Assembly: GCA_030681895.1 (NCBI GenBank)
Contig: JAUXRI010000224.1
Span: 22,772-86,771 of the forward strand
Origin: Myxococcales bacterium
GTDB lineage: Bacteria > Myxococcota > Myxococcia > Myxococcales > Myxococcaceae
DNA length: 64,000 nt
Direction of reading: 5' to 3'
The notes under the pieces were generated by a model. The model had not been told where the DNA came from. It did not search any database and saw only the letters and a program-made list of their open reading frames with translations. This document shows, piece by piece, positions 31,461-39,408 of the stretch; position 1 is the stretch's first letter, and each line of letters begins with the position of its first letter. The position numbers and the translations under genes are program-made.

Positions 31461-31804
31461 TCACGCACCGTCTCGCGCGTGCCGGTGGTCGAGCGATCGC
31501 TGCCGCGGCCGCCTCCGTACATGTTCGCGATGCGCTCTCGCGAGTCGGTGGTCGACCGATCACTGCCGCGCCCGCCGACGGAGTTGTTGCGAATCGTCTC
31601 GCGTGACTCCCGCGTCGAACGATCGCTCCCGCGTCCACCGACCGTGCCGCGTGACGGCGTCGCCGGCTTCGGCTTGGGCTTTGTCTTCCCCGTCGCTGAC
31701 CAGCCGGCTGCCTTCGGTTTCGCAGGCGTCTTCGGCTTGGTCGTCTTGGGCTTCGCAGCGGGCTTCTTCGGCGTGGAAACTCGACCACTCGTGACACGGG
31801 GCAT
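31424..31804 (-). CDS. small basic protein with three 21-residue repeats
   Basis: A 126-residue protein with AAAGGA 7 bases before its ATG. Residues about 10-50 are Lys/Pro/Ala-rich with PKTxKPK motifs, like histone-H1-type tails. Residues 54 to about 118 are three tandem copies of a 21-residue unit, GGRGSDRST-x2-(S/T)RE-x-(I/V)-x5-6, ending in a poly-glycine run. The conserved GGRGSDRST core is identical in all copies. The N-terminus suggests nucleic-acid binding; the repeats are rich in Arg/Ser/Asp and probably disordered. I do not recognise the family. It overlaps the start of the nucleotidyltransferase-fold gene and follows the HPF-like gene by 68 bases. Confidence 0.7.
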   Translation of the reverse strand: MPRVTSGRVSTPKKPAAKPKTTKPKTPAKPKAAGWSATGKTKPKPKPATPSRGTVGGRGSDRSTRESRETIRNNSVGGRGSDRSTTDSRERIANMYGGGRGSDRSTTGTRETVREWFGGGGGGGGS

Positions 31805-31872
31805 TGAGGTCCTTTCGCAACGGAGGCCGGGGACGATACGCGCCACCGCCATCGCGATCCACCCCGCTCGTG

Positions 31873-32208
31873 TCAGGTCAACGGCGCGGGCTTCTCGGAC
31901 CTACGCACCGCAACGAAGGGCTGCTCCCCGAACAGGCTCAGGCTCACCAGGCGCATCGCGCGCTCCAGGGCGGCTTCGGCCTTCACGTCACGCGTCTCGA
32001 CCACTCGCCGCCCCTCGGCAGTCGTCACCACCAGCGAGCACCGCACCTTCGTCTCCGCCAGGCGCTCGTTCGTCACCGGGTTCAGCACCACCGCGATCGA
32101 CAGCACACCCGTCACCGCCGCGCCCAACACCTCGTGGAGCCGCCGAGAAATCCACTCTCGCGTGTGCGCCGACGCCTCCATCTGACTCACCAACACCTGA
32201 ACGTTCAT
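31873..32208 (-). CDS. HPF/RaiA-like ribosome-associated protein (putative)
   Basis: A 111-residue protein resembling the ribosome hibernation factor fold: a first strand and helix (VQVLVSQMEASAHTREWISR), two middle strands with charged turns (AETKVRCSLVVTTAEG), then DVKAEAALERAMRLVSLSL, which matches the final helix pattern of RaiA/HPF. Identity is low, so this rests on the order of secondary structure. AAGAGG precedes the ATG at 32208. It heads a leftward three-gene cluster and is divergent from the exonuclease gene. Confidence 0.6.
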   Translation of the reverse strand: MNVQVLVSQMEASAHTREWISRRLHEVLGAAVTGVLSIAVVLNPVTNERLAETKVRCSLVVTTAEGRRVVETRDVKAEAALERAMRLVSLSLFGEQPFVAVRRSEKPAPLT

Positions 32209-32372
32209 GTGGCCTCTTCTTGTGGAACTGAAACGTGCGCGGCCTCATTCCGGTTTGTCTGGTCTCTTGATTCCGTTACCTGTCCGAATCGATCACCCGG
32301 GCTGCGTCGGCCTAAAACCGTTGAAAGATCAATGCGTTCAACAATGTCAGCCCTGCCGAGTAGGGTGCGCCA

Positions 32373-34502
32373 GTGATCGAGCCCTCCCAGTTGGTCGACA
32401 ACCACCTCTTCCTCGACATCGAGACCACCGGCCTCGACGCGGGGACCGACGAGGTGATCGAGCTGGGCGCGGTGTTGATTCGGAACGGGCGCGTCGCAGC
32501 GGAGCATCAGTGGCTGATTCGGCCCACCCGGCCGGTGCCTGCGGTGATCTCTGCGTTGACCGGGCTCACCGATGACGATCTCGCCGGCGCCGCCTCGTTC
32601 GATGAGCTGGTGCCCTTGCTCCGGCCACTCTTTCAGGGCGTCACCGTCGTCGCCCATAACGCGCTGTTCGAGCAGTCGTTCCTCAAGGGCTTGCTCGACG
32701 ACGTCCCGGTGCTCGATTCCTGTGAGCTCGCGCTGGTGCTCTTCCCGGAGCTGAAGTCCCACTCGCTCGACGCGCTCGTCCAATGGGCGGGCCTCTCGAC
32801 GGGGGCCCGGCATCGTGCGCTCGACGACGCCCAGGACACGTGGCGAGTCGTCCAGATTCTCCTGCAGCGCGCGTGTGAGCCCGCCCGTCGAACCCAGCTC
32901 CACGCGCTCGCTCAGCGGGTTCAGGGGCACGCGCCGCTCCATCGCCTGTTGAGTGGGCTCTCTGACGCGGCGTTCTCGGCATTGCCTCCCGTGTCGGTGC
33001 AGGCGGTCGGCCAGGATGTCGCCCTGCCCCCGCTCCTTCGCGACTGGGCCACCACGCCGGCCACGCTCGCCCTCGAGCTCGAACACCGGGACGCTGACGC
33101 CCTGCTCGTCGAGACCGCCAGGAGCGCAGGCCCGTCGGTCTGGTTGGTCTGCCCGCACGCACGCCTCAAGCACCTCTCTGGAGTGCCGCGCCTGCCCTCC
33201 CGAACCGCGCAGGCGTCTGCGCCGCGTCTCAACGCCTTGCTCGCTCGCCGCGTCGTTCTCGACCCGTCGCTCGCGGCGTCCATGGCCTACCTCGAGAGCT
33301 GGGGCACCCGGGCTGCAGGAGACTCGGGCTCGCTCAGCGGCTTCTGGCGCGATCGGGTCCCGCTCTTCGACAGCATGCGCACGCTGATGAAGGCGCCGAG
33401 CGAGCAGCCACCGCCACCGGGCGTCTTCGCGGGCACGCACCACGAGGTCGCGGAGTGGCTCGAGGCAGGCATCAGGCCCTCCGCCCTCATCTGGCTCGAC
33501 GCCCCCAGCGCGGTGGAGCTCGAGCGTCGTCGGCTTACCGTCTCGCTCGAGGTGTCGCGGCTGTTCCGCCTGCCGGAGCTGTCCGACCTCGCCTCGCCGG
33601 GACGGCCGCTCACGGCTGGCTTCCAGGCTGTCCACGCCCGCACGAAGGAGCTCGCCGCCCTGTTGTCGGCCTTCTCCGAGACGACGCGCGTCGTCCGGAC
33701 CGCACAGGAGCCATGGCTGTCGCTCCGTGATGCGCTCTCGGCGCTGGCGCATGATCTCGCGTGGTGGCTGTCAGAGCTCCGGGGCGCGCCTCCGAGTGTC
33801 CTTCATGACGGCGTATTGGCCGAGGCGTCGGCGCTCGCCGAAGTCGTGCCCCGGCTGACGAGCTCGGACGATCGCGCCGAGCTCTGGGCGTCGGCTTCGG
33901 GACTCTGGCTCAAGCCGTCGACCGCCGTGTGCGAGGCCTCACTGCAGACGCTGGCGAAAGTCGCGCCGTCACTCTTCGTCTCCGACGTGCGTCGAACTCC
34001 GGGCTGGGAGCGACGCCTGGGCGCACCCTCGCTCGAACGTCACGGCCGCGCCGAGCCAGCAGGTCCCGTCGCCATCATCGACGCCCTGGGTACCGATGAC
34101 GCGTTGGCGCTGGTGGCGCTGTCGACGCCGGGCCCGCTCACGGTGCTCTCGGGAGAGTCGCTCACCGAGCCGCTGGTCGCCGCGTTCGTCGCCCGCGCCA
34201 GACAGCAGGGCCGGAGGGTTCGGCTCAACCAGAGCGGCGCCGGGCCGACCGACGTGGTGCTGCGGGAGTGGTGGGGCGCAGGCCCAGCGCCACGACTCGA
34301 AGGAACGGTGGTGCTCTCGACTCCCGGAGACCCGCTCGGGCTTCGTCGGCTCGCCGCGCAGGGGGTTCGTGTGACGAGCCTGCTGTTGCGCGGGCCGTTC
34401 CAGCCGGCAGCCTGGCAGGCCTCGCTCGACGGGTTCGCGTGGCACGCAGCGACCGCCGCCGTGGTGGGAGCGCCTTCGCCCCGCCACCTGACCGCGAGCT
34501 GA
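32373..34502 (+). CDS. DnaQ-type exonuclease fused to a degenerate DinG-like region
   Basis: A 709-residue protein. Residues 10-165 are a DEDDh 3'-5' exonuclease domain: D15/E17 (FLDIETTG), H147 and D152 (HRALDDAQD). The motif II aspartate is replaced by glutamate (E100 in HNALFEQSFL). The remaining 540 residues follow the outline of DnaQ-DinG fusions, but the helicase motifs are lost. Where Walker A would be I see LALELEHRDADALLVETA, where the DEAH box should be there is LIWLDAPSAVE, and the final motif lacks its arginine pattern. Helicase activity is therefore not expected. GTG start. It may be a structure-selective nuclease. Confidence 0.8.
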   Translation: MIEPSQLVDNHLFLDIETTGLDAGTDEVIELGAVLIRNGRVAAEHQWLIRPTRPVPAVISALTGLTDDDLAGAASFDELVPLLRPLFQGVTVVAHNALFEQSFLKGLLDDVPVLDSCELALVLFPELKSHSLDALVQWAGLSTGARHRALDDAQDTWRVVQILLQRACEPARRTQLHALAQRVQGHAPLHRLLSGLSDAAFSALPPVSVQAVGQDVALPPLLRDWATTPATLALELEHRDADALLVETARSAGPSVWLVCPHARLKHLSGVPRLPSRTAQASAPRLNALLARRVVLDPSLAASMAYLESWGTRAAGDSGSLSGFWRDRVPLFDSMRTLMKAPSEQPPPPGVFAGTHHEVAEWLEAGIRPSALIWLDAPSAVELERRRLTVSLEVSRLFRLPELSDLASPGRPLTAGFQAVHARTKELAALLSAFSETTRVVRTAQEPWLSLRDALSALAHDLAWWLSELRGAPPSVLHDGVLAEASALAEVVPRLTSSDDRAELWASASGLWLKPSTAVCEASLQTLAKVAPSLFVSDVRRTPGWERRLGAPSLERHGRAEPAGPVAIIDALGTDDALALVALSTPGPLTVLSGESLTEPLVAAFVARARQQGRRVRLNQSGAGPTDVVLREWWGAGPAPRLEGTVVLSTPGDPLGLRRLAAQGVRVTSLLLRGPFQPAAWQASLDGFAWHAATAAVVGAPSPRHLTAS

Positions 34503-35225
34503 CTACCCCTTCTTCTCGAGCCTGGCGGCCAGCTCCGCGTGGTGTTTGGCCAGCGCGTCCTTGTCGCCCGCCATCGCGGCCTCGACGGTCTTCAAGTCGC
34601 TCTCGGTCCTCTCTCGCAACGACTTCACCATCGTCGCGAAGACGTCGAACACGTCCTTCAATTCGTCACCGGGACGAAGGCCGTACTCGGGCGGACGAAT
34701 GATGCCGCTCGTCACCTCACGCCCCATGCGCTTGATGCGGAACAGCGGGCCCACGATGCGATGAGTCAGCAGAATCGCGACCAGCCCGCTCACCAGGACG
34801 AACAACGCCAGCAGGCTGAAGAGCACGGCGATCGTGGTCTGCTGCTGCGCGACCAGGTCTTTCTGTTGCTGCACCACGGCCTGCTTCTCGAACTCGTACT
34901 TGGCGTCGATCTCTTTCGAGCGTGCCTCGAGCGAGGTCATCAGCGCCGGGTCGTCGAGGCCCTTGGTGAGCTCGTTGTTGAGCGTGCAGGTGCCCAGCTC
35001 CTTGCTCGTCTCGGCCGACTTCGAGCGCGCCTCGACGGCCTCGTTCATCTGGCTGAAGAGGCTGCCGGTGGTGCGCGCGATGAAGAAGCCAAGCACCGCT
35101 GAGATGATCAGCGTGGGCACGATGAAATAGACGGCGAACTTCAGCTGAAAGCGCGCGTCCAACAGAAAGTTCTTCAACTTCCGTTGGTACTGCGGCTGGG
35201 CTGGTGCGGCTGCCTGTGTAGTCAT
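34503..35225 (-). CDS. two-helix membrane protein with HAMP-like segment
   Basis: A 240-residue protein with transmembrane helices at about 30-55 and 132-155 and a periplasmic coiled-coil loop between them containing one Cys. A cytoplasmic HAMP-like segment follows (HRIVGPLFRIKRMGREVTSG, RPGDELKDVFDVF) and ends in a charged helix. No kinase, methyl-accepting or cyclase output domain is attached, so it would need a partner. It reads in the same direction as the HEAT-repeat gene upstream, 22 bases away, and converges with the exonuclease gene with no gap. Signal and partner unknown. Confidence 0.75.
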   Translation of the reverse strand: MTTQAAAPAQPQYQRKLKNFLLDARFQLKFAVYFIVPTLIISAVLGFFIARTTGSLFSQMNEAVEARSKSAETSKELGTCTLNNELTKGLDDPALMTSLEARSKEIDAKYEFEKQAVVQQQKDLVAQQQTTIAVLFSLLALFVLVSGLVAILLTHRIVGPLFRIKRMGREVTSGIIRPPEYGLRPGDELKDVFDVFATMVKSLRERTESDLKTVEAAMAGDKDALAKHHAELAARLEKKG

Positions 35226-35247
35226 GTCTTTCGAAGCCTCTCCCCCA

Positions 35248-35973
35248 CTACGGCGTCTTCCAATTGAGGTCGCCGGCCGCGTCCTCGACGACCTTGGGAA
35301 CCATGGCCTTGATGAGCGCCTCGGGCTTACCGCCAGAGGCCTTCACGTTCCAACTGCCCTGCAGGGCCTGGTCCGGGTACGTCATGATGAGCATCTCGAC
35401 CTTCAGCTGTTTCTCGGTGGCGCCGGGCCCGAGCTGCATTCGCACCTGAAACCCGCGCAGCGCCCGCGCCTTGATGAGCGCCTGCGCCGCCTTCTTCTCT
35501 TCCCCGGCTGGAGCGAACGCCGCTCCGAGCGTCGTCAGCTGCTTCGTCAACGTCTCGTGCGCCAGTGACACCAATCGGGAGTCGAGGCCACCCTCGGTGT
35601 CGGCGGTCGGCTCGACGTTCAGGTAGAGCGAGCCCTTCGTCACCGCCGTGCTGCTGATCGCGCGTTGGAGCGCGGCGCGAACTCCGGGGTCTGACTCACC
35701 GAGCCCCGCCTTGAGGCAGTCGATGGCGGCCTCGGTGTGGATTTCGCCGAGGGCGCTCGCGGCCGCCGAGCGGACGATCGACTCGGGGTCCTTCAGCGAA
35801 GAACACAGCGGAGCGACCGCGTCGTCACTCTGCGTCTGGCCCAGCAGCAGCACGGTCTGGGAACGAACGCGCGGGTCCTTCGTGCTGGTCAGCTGCTTCG
35901 CCAACAGCGTCACGCGCGCATCGGCGGCGAGCACGGTCGAAGCACAGAGGACGCCGAGAGACACGAACCGCAC
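35248..35973 (-). CDS. exported HEAT-repeat protein
   Basis: A 241-residue protein with a short hydrophobic signal (RFVSLGVLCASTVLAADA), so probably periplasmic. Residues about 20-115 are HEAT/PBS-lyase-type repeats (SDDAVAPLCSSLKDPESIVRSAAASALGEI and a second unit). A strand-rich domain follows (about 115-241) with KVEMLIMTYPDQALQGSWNVKASGG. GTG start without a clear ribosome site. It is upstream of and in line with the HAMP-like gene, which suggests a sensory pair, but this is only context. Function unknown. Confidence 0.75.
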   Translation of the reverse strand: MRFVSLGVLCASTVLAADARVTLLAKQLTSTKDPRVRSQTVLLLGQTQSDDAVAPLCSSLKDPESIVRSAAASALGEIHTEAAIDCLKAGLGESDPGVRAALQRAISSTAVTKGSLYLNVEPTADTEGGLDSRLVSLAHETLTKQLTTLGAAFAPAGEEKKAAQALIKARALRGFQVRMQLGPGATEKQLKVEMLIMTYPDQALQGSWNVKASGGKPEALIKAMVPKVVEDAAGDLNWKTP

Positions 35974-36128
35974 GGATGCACAGACTACCGGAAGCGTGCG
36001 TCATTCAGGGAAGCTGTCTGAATGTGGGCGGCCGGCCCACAACGACTGCACGAGTTCTGCACGAACGTTCCTCCGCAGCGTCACCGGGCTTGAGCGGGTT
36101 TCGCGCGCAGCCCTCCGACGATGCACTC

Positions 36129-37637
36129 ATGAACACGACGCTCACCGCAGACGCCGCAGTCGCCCTTCCCACTCCACTCCCGGCCGCGCGCCCCCGCGCA
36201 AAAGCGAAGAGCGCGGTGCTGGTCGGCAGCGCCGCCCTCGGACTCCTCTCTGCGTGGGCATTCGATGGCGGTCCGCTGGGGCTGGGCTTCTTCCTGGTGA
36301 CGACCGCGTTCGCGATCGTGCTGGCCACCGGGAATGGGAAAGAGGGCTGGCAGTCGGGCCGCAGTCACCGCTGGCTGCTCGGGGCGGCGGTGCTGCTCGC
36401 GGGCTTCGTGGCGGTGCGTGACAGCGACCTGCTGGTGGCGATGAATGTCTTCGCCGTCGGCGCGCTCCTGCTGCTGGCGGTGCGGGGCTGGAACGGCGAG
36501 CTGCCGGTGGCCGATGTCTCACTGAAACGCCTGGTGACGAGCCCGTTCACGACGGTGGGCCTCGGCGTGCAGACCGGAGCTGGAGCCATCGGCGAAGGCC
36601 TGCGCAGCTCGAGGTTCTCGGAGTCGTGGCCGAGGCTGTTCGGGCCGATCGCGAAGATGGGCCTGATCGGTGGGCCGATCGTCGGCTTGGTGACGCTCTT
36701 GCTCGCGTCAGGTGACGCCGCGTTTGGTGCGCAGGTCGAGTCCGCGGCCCAGCACGTCATCGACTTGCCGCTGCCCGAGCTGACGCGCATGGGCATGGTG
36801 GCGATGTTCACGTTCACGGTCGCGACCGGCCTGGTGACCTGGGCCATGCGCCGTCGTTCGCTGCTGGCGGGAGAGACGACCAGCGCTCCCGTGGTGACGC
36901 TCGGCATGCCCGAAGCGCTCGCGATTCTCGGCGGGCTGACGGTGGTGCTGATGTTGTTCAGCGTGGTGTCGGCGCGCTGCGCGTTCGCGCCTGACTCGTG
37001 CTCCTTGCCGAAGGGCGTCACCTACTCGAGCTACGCACGCGAGGGCTTCTGGCAACTGCTGACGGTGGCGGCGATCGTGCTGATGACGGTCTTGAGCGTT
37101 CCGCATCGGGCGAAGGCGACGACGCTCGGGCTGCAGCAGGCGGTGCGCGTGTCGGCGAGCGTGTTGGTGGCGGCGACGCTCCCGATGCTGCTGTCGGCGG
37201 TGAACCGAATGATGCTCTACGAAGACGCCTACGGCTTCACCCGCCAGCGCGTGTTGTCGCAGGTCGTCTGCGTGTTCGTCGGGCTGTTGCTGGTGTGGCG
37301 CGCGCTGACGTTGTGGACGTGGCCGCACCGGTTCGCGGTGGGCGTGGTAGCGGCGAGCGTGCTGGTGCTGACGGGCTTCAACGCGATGAATCCCGATGCG
37401 TTCATTGCCCGGAAGAACATCGAGCGGAGCGGCTACCTGGACGTCTTCTACCTGCGCGAACTCTCGGCAGATGCAGCCCCGGTGCTGCGCGCGATTCCGG
37501 CCGAGCGGCTCGAGGCGTACGAAGCGGCGCTGTTCTCGCAGTACCGGTCGGCGCCGGGCGCGGTGTCGTCGTTCAACCTCGCGCGCGCCTGCGATCAGGC
37601 CGGGGGCCAGCCGATGGTTTCGGTGTTCTGCCCGTAG
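36129..37637 (+). CDS. DUF4173 family membrane protein
   Basis: A 502-residue polytopic protein with about 10-12 transmembrane helices. Family signatures are LPKGVTYSSYAREGFWQL, YEDAYGFTRQRVLSQ, and FNAMNPDAFIARKNIERS leading to YLRELSADAAPVLRAIP. These match the DUF4173/DUF4153 type, whose biochemical function is not established. I used the ATG at 36129 because the frame upstream (from 35976) is not conserved in character. It is divergent from the HEAT gene; a GC-rich hairpin (GTGGGC/GCCCAC, 36024-36040) lies between them. Nothing co-directional is nearby. Confidence 0.8.
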   Translation: MNTTLTADAAVALPTPLPAARPRAKAKSAVLVGSAALGLLSAWAFDGGPLGLGFFLVTTAFAIVLATGNGKEGWQSGRSHRWLLGAAVLLAGFVAVRDSDLLVAMNVFAVGALLLLAVRGWNGELPVADVSLKRLVTSPFTTVGLGVQTGAGAIGEGLRSSRFSESWPRLFGPIAKMGLIGGPIVGLVTLLLASGDAAFGAQVESAAQHVIDLPLPELTRMGMVAMFTFTVATGLVTWAMRRRSLLAGETTSAPVVTLGMPEALAILGGLTVVLMLFSVVSARCAFAPDSCSLPKGVTYSSYAREGFWQLLTVAAIVLMTVLSVPHRAKATTLGLQQAVRVSASVLVAATLPMLLSAVNRMMLYEDAYGFTRQRVLSQVVCVFVGLLLVWRALTLWTWPHRFAVGVVAASVLVLTGFNAMNPDAFIARKNIERSGYLDVFYLRELSADAAPVLRAIPAERLEAYEAALFSQYRSAPGAVSSFNLARACDQAGGQPMVSVFCP

Positions 37638-37639
37638 AG

Positions 37640-38108
37640 AACGGTGGACGAGAAGGCGCGCAAAACCTCGAGGCGTGGGCCACGCTCTGGGTTCAGTCCT
37701 CGCCTGATGCGTCGAGGTGATGGGCACGGCGAATCGAGTCTGAAGATTCGAACAGCCTGGAGCCGTCGAAGATTGGTTTGGTCGATCGCCCCCAGCCCGG
37801 GATCAGCCTGCGTCTCTCGACGGCGCCCGCGATGGATCGGCCCTGAGCGAGCGGGTCCGGAAAGTGCGCGCAAGCCTCGAAGGGGGCACGTTGGCATCGG
37901 TCCTCGCCCGGCGGGTCCAGCCGATGGGCACACGACGAATCGAGTCTGAAGATTCGAACAGCCCGTGTGCTTTTCTTCAGACTCGATGTGGCCCCGGGCC
38001 GGGCACGACGCCTCCGAGACGCGGCGGAGACTCGACGCACGTTCAGCCTCCAGCCTCTGCTGCCCTGAGCGAGCGGTCGACGAGAAGGTGCGCGCAAAGC
38101 CTCGAGGA
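37640..38108. repeat. three degenerate tandem copies of a ~210-220 bp unit
   Basis: No intact gene is seen from 37638 to 38812. Its left part has blocks starting near 37646, 37858 and 38074 that each contain GTGCGCGCAA-AGCCTCGA or a close variant. The copy boundary GCCCTGAGCGAGCGG occurs at 37840-37854 and 38062-38076. Copies one and two share CGAATCGAGTCTGAAGATTC plus GAACAGCC at 37730-37757 and 37936-37963, 206 bases apart. Spacing is 206-222 bases. The units do not keep one reading frame, so they look like a duplicated non-coding element. Confidence 0.7.
37939..37987. repeat. 14-bp perfect inverted repeat (hairpin)
   Basis: ATCGAGTCTGAAGA at 37939-37952 is exactly complementary to TCTTCAGACTCGAT at 37974-37987, with a 21-base loop. 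It lies in the second tandem unit and overlaps the 28-bp direct repeat. It could fold as a stable RNA hairpin on either strand; there is no T-run marking a classical terminator. Function unknown. Confidence 0.6.
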
Positions 38109-38199
38109 GCGAGGGCCAGTCGGAATGTGCGATGTGCGTGCTCGCTCGCGGCCGGGCGCTTCACAGAACACGTCTCGTCCGGGACTCCAGTGAGCACGC

Positions 38200-38223
38200 G
38201 GTTGACGTGAAAAAGCGTCAACC
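38200..38223. repeat. 8-bp stem hairpin
   Basis: GGTTGACG (38200-38207) pairs with CGTCAACC (38216-38223) around the 8-base loop TGAAAAAG. It sits in the gene-free stretch with no T-run after it. It may be a terminator-like or protein-binding structure; nothing else supports a role. Confidence 0.4.
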
Positions 38224-38351
38224 TCGATGCGCCCCGCGTCACAGGAGAGGCGTGTTCCAGAAAGCGCGCCGGCCTCCTCGACCCGAATGGCGAGGCGACT
38301 ACGGAGTGCGCACTGTTCGTTCGCGACCATCGACACTCGAGGCTTCGGAGC

Positions 38352-38535
38352 GCCCTCGACAGCCCCTCGCGCTCCAAGAGCTGCCGCTCGCTCGGTGCGT
38401 CACCGCAGGGTCGAGCACGCACGAGGCGTTGGTGACGTGAACAGCCCTCGACAGCCCCTCGCGCTCCAAGGGCCATCGCTCGCTCCATGCGTCGCTGCCG
38501 GGTCGAACACCATCAGGCGTGACGCATTCGTTCAC
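38352..38535. repeat. 92-bp tandem direct repeat, two copies
   Basis: GCCCTCGACAGCCCCTCGCG followed by CTCCAAG occurs identically at 38352-38378 and 38444-38470, exactly 92 bases apart. The rest of each unit is diverged but alignable (a CTCGCTC-x-GCGTC block, then GGGTCGA-CAC). Both copies lie in the non-coding stretch before the EGF remnant. Confidence 0.65.
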
Positions 38536-38609
38536 CGCGTCCGTGCGGTGCGTCACCCTCGTCGACGACTTCATTCGGAAGACCGATCGGCCCGCTCTCA
38601 CGCATTCGA

Positions 38610-38790
38610 TCCTTCTCGACTGGCTTCACTGACACCGGCGTCACGTGCACCGGCCTCAACGAGTGCGTCACCAACCACGGCGGCTGCGCCACCGTCGCCT
38701 CGGGAGGCGCCTGCACCAACACGCCGGGCTCGCGCACCTGCTCGTGCGTGGCTACGCGGGGAACGGTCCACCTGCGCGAACGTCGACGAG
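38610..38790 (+). pseudogene. frameshifted remnant of a calcium-binding EGF repeat protein
   Basis: Read in three successive frames, this stretch spells a calcium-binding EGF domain. In the first frame, the end of a preceding module (TGFTDTGVTCTGLNEC) continues as VTNHGGCATVASGGAC and TNTPGSRTCSC up to about 38750. GYAGNG then follows in a second frame (38750-38767), and TCANVDE in a third (38770-38790). The shifts fit small deletions of about 4 bases and 1 base. The cysteine expected after DE is replaced by serine, and the sequence beyond is not EGF-like. No start or long open frame is left, so it cannot make the original secreted protein. Confidence 0.75.
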
Positions 38791-38812
38791 TCCGGGTGGG
38801 TCGAAATGTCCG

Positions 38813-39322
38813 TCATGGCGGGGCCGAGCACACCCGATCGACCAGAAACCGCGACGTCGCGACCCCGTTCTGCGACGTGAAGCTGTTGAGCCCGACGAAG
38901 CGATAACGAGTCGTCGGCTTCCACCCGAACGGCTGGCACTCGAGGTTGCAGTCCCAGCCGGAGCACGAGCCCATTCCGTCGAGGTGGAGCAGCAGGTGCA
39001 TCCCACCATCGGAGCCCTCATGTTCCAACACGTACTCGCCCGAGCATTCGTTGCAGCAGGCGTCGTCCGGGCATTTCAGTTCGGTGCAGCGCACGTTCGC
39101 CTTCGGTACGCCTTCGACGGCGACCACCTCGCCGTCGGCGTCTCCGCGGGCGATCTCCGCGAGCGTCAGGAGAAAAACGTCTGCACAGAAGGGCCGGGCG
39201 CTCGGCGCCAGCATCGCGGTGTCCTCTACCCCTCGGCCGGGAGTGGGCCGATTCCACGGCTTCACCACCCGCGCGCAGCCGAAACCGAGCACCAACGCCG
39301 CCACGATCACCCCACCCCGCAT
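38813..39322 (-). CDS. cysteine-rich exported lipoprotein-like protein
   Basis: A 169-residue protein starting with a hydrophobic signal (RGGVIVAALVLGFGC), whose Cys could be lipidated although the -3 residue is Gly rather than Leu. The mature part contains ten or more cysteines in two clusters, CTELKCPDDACCNEC (about 81-95) and CSGWDCNLEC (about 119-128), plus a C-terminal Cys, suggesting a disulfide-rich secreted or outer-membrane domain. The ATG at 39322 was preferred over upstream codons that would run into the alaS promoter. It is divergent from alaS and converges on the EGF remnant. Family not recognised. Confidence 0.65.
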   Translation of the reverse strand: MRGGVIVAALVLGFGCARVVKPWNRPTPGRGVEDTAMLAPSARPFCADVFLLTLAEIARGDADGEVVAVEGVPKANVRCTELKCPDDACCNECSGEYVLEHEGSDGGMHLLLHLDGMGSCSGWDCNLECQPFGWKPTTRYRFVGLNSFTSQNGVATSRFLVDRVCSAPP

Positions 39323-39408
39323 GCCTGAGAAGTCACCCCAGAACCGGGCCTTCGTCGAGCGCTGTCCGGTTGATGCTTGAGCGCCGTCCGTGTGGCAGAA
39401 GCCCACCC

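Noticed and set aside
32373..34502. Active DinG helicase
   Set aside because: Walker A and DEAH positions are both lost, so I describe it as degenerate.
37595..38488. 297-residue leftward open frame across the repeats
   Set aside because: Tandem units fall in different frames, no start signal or domain is visible, and composition is not that of a real gene.
37640..38535. CRISPR array
   Set aside because: Repeats are long, imperfect, present two or three times, and not separated by equal short spacers; no cas gene is near.
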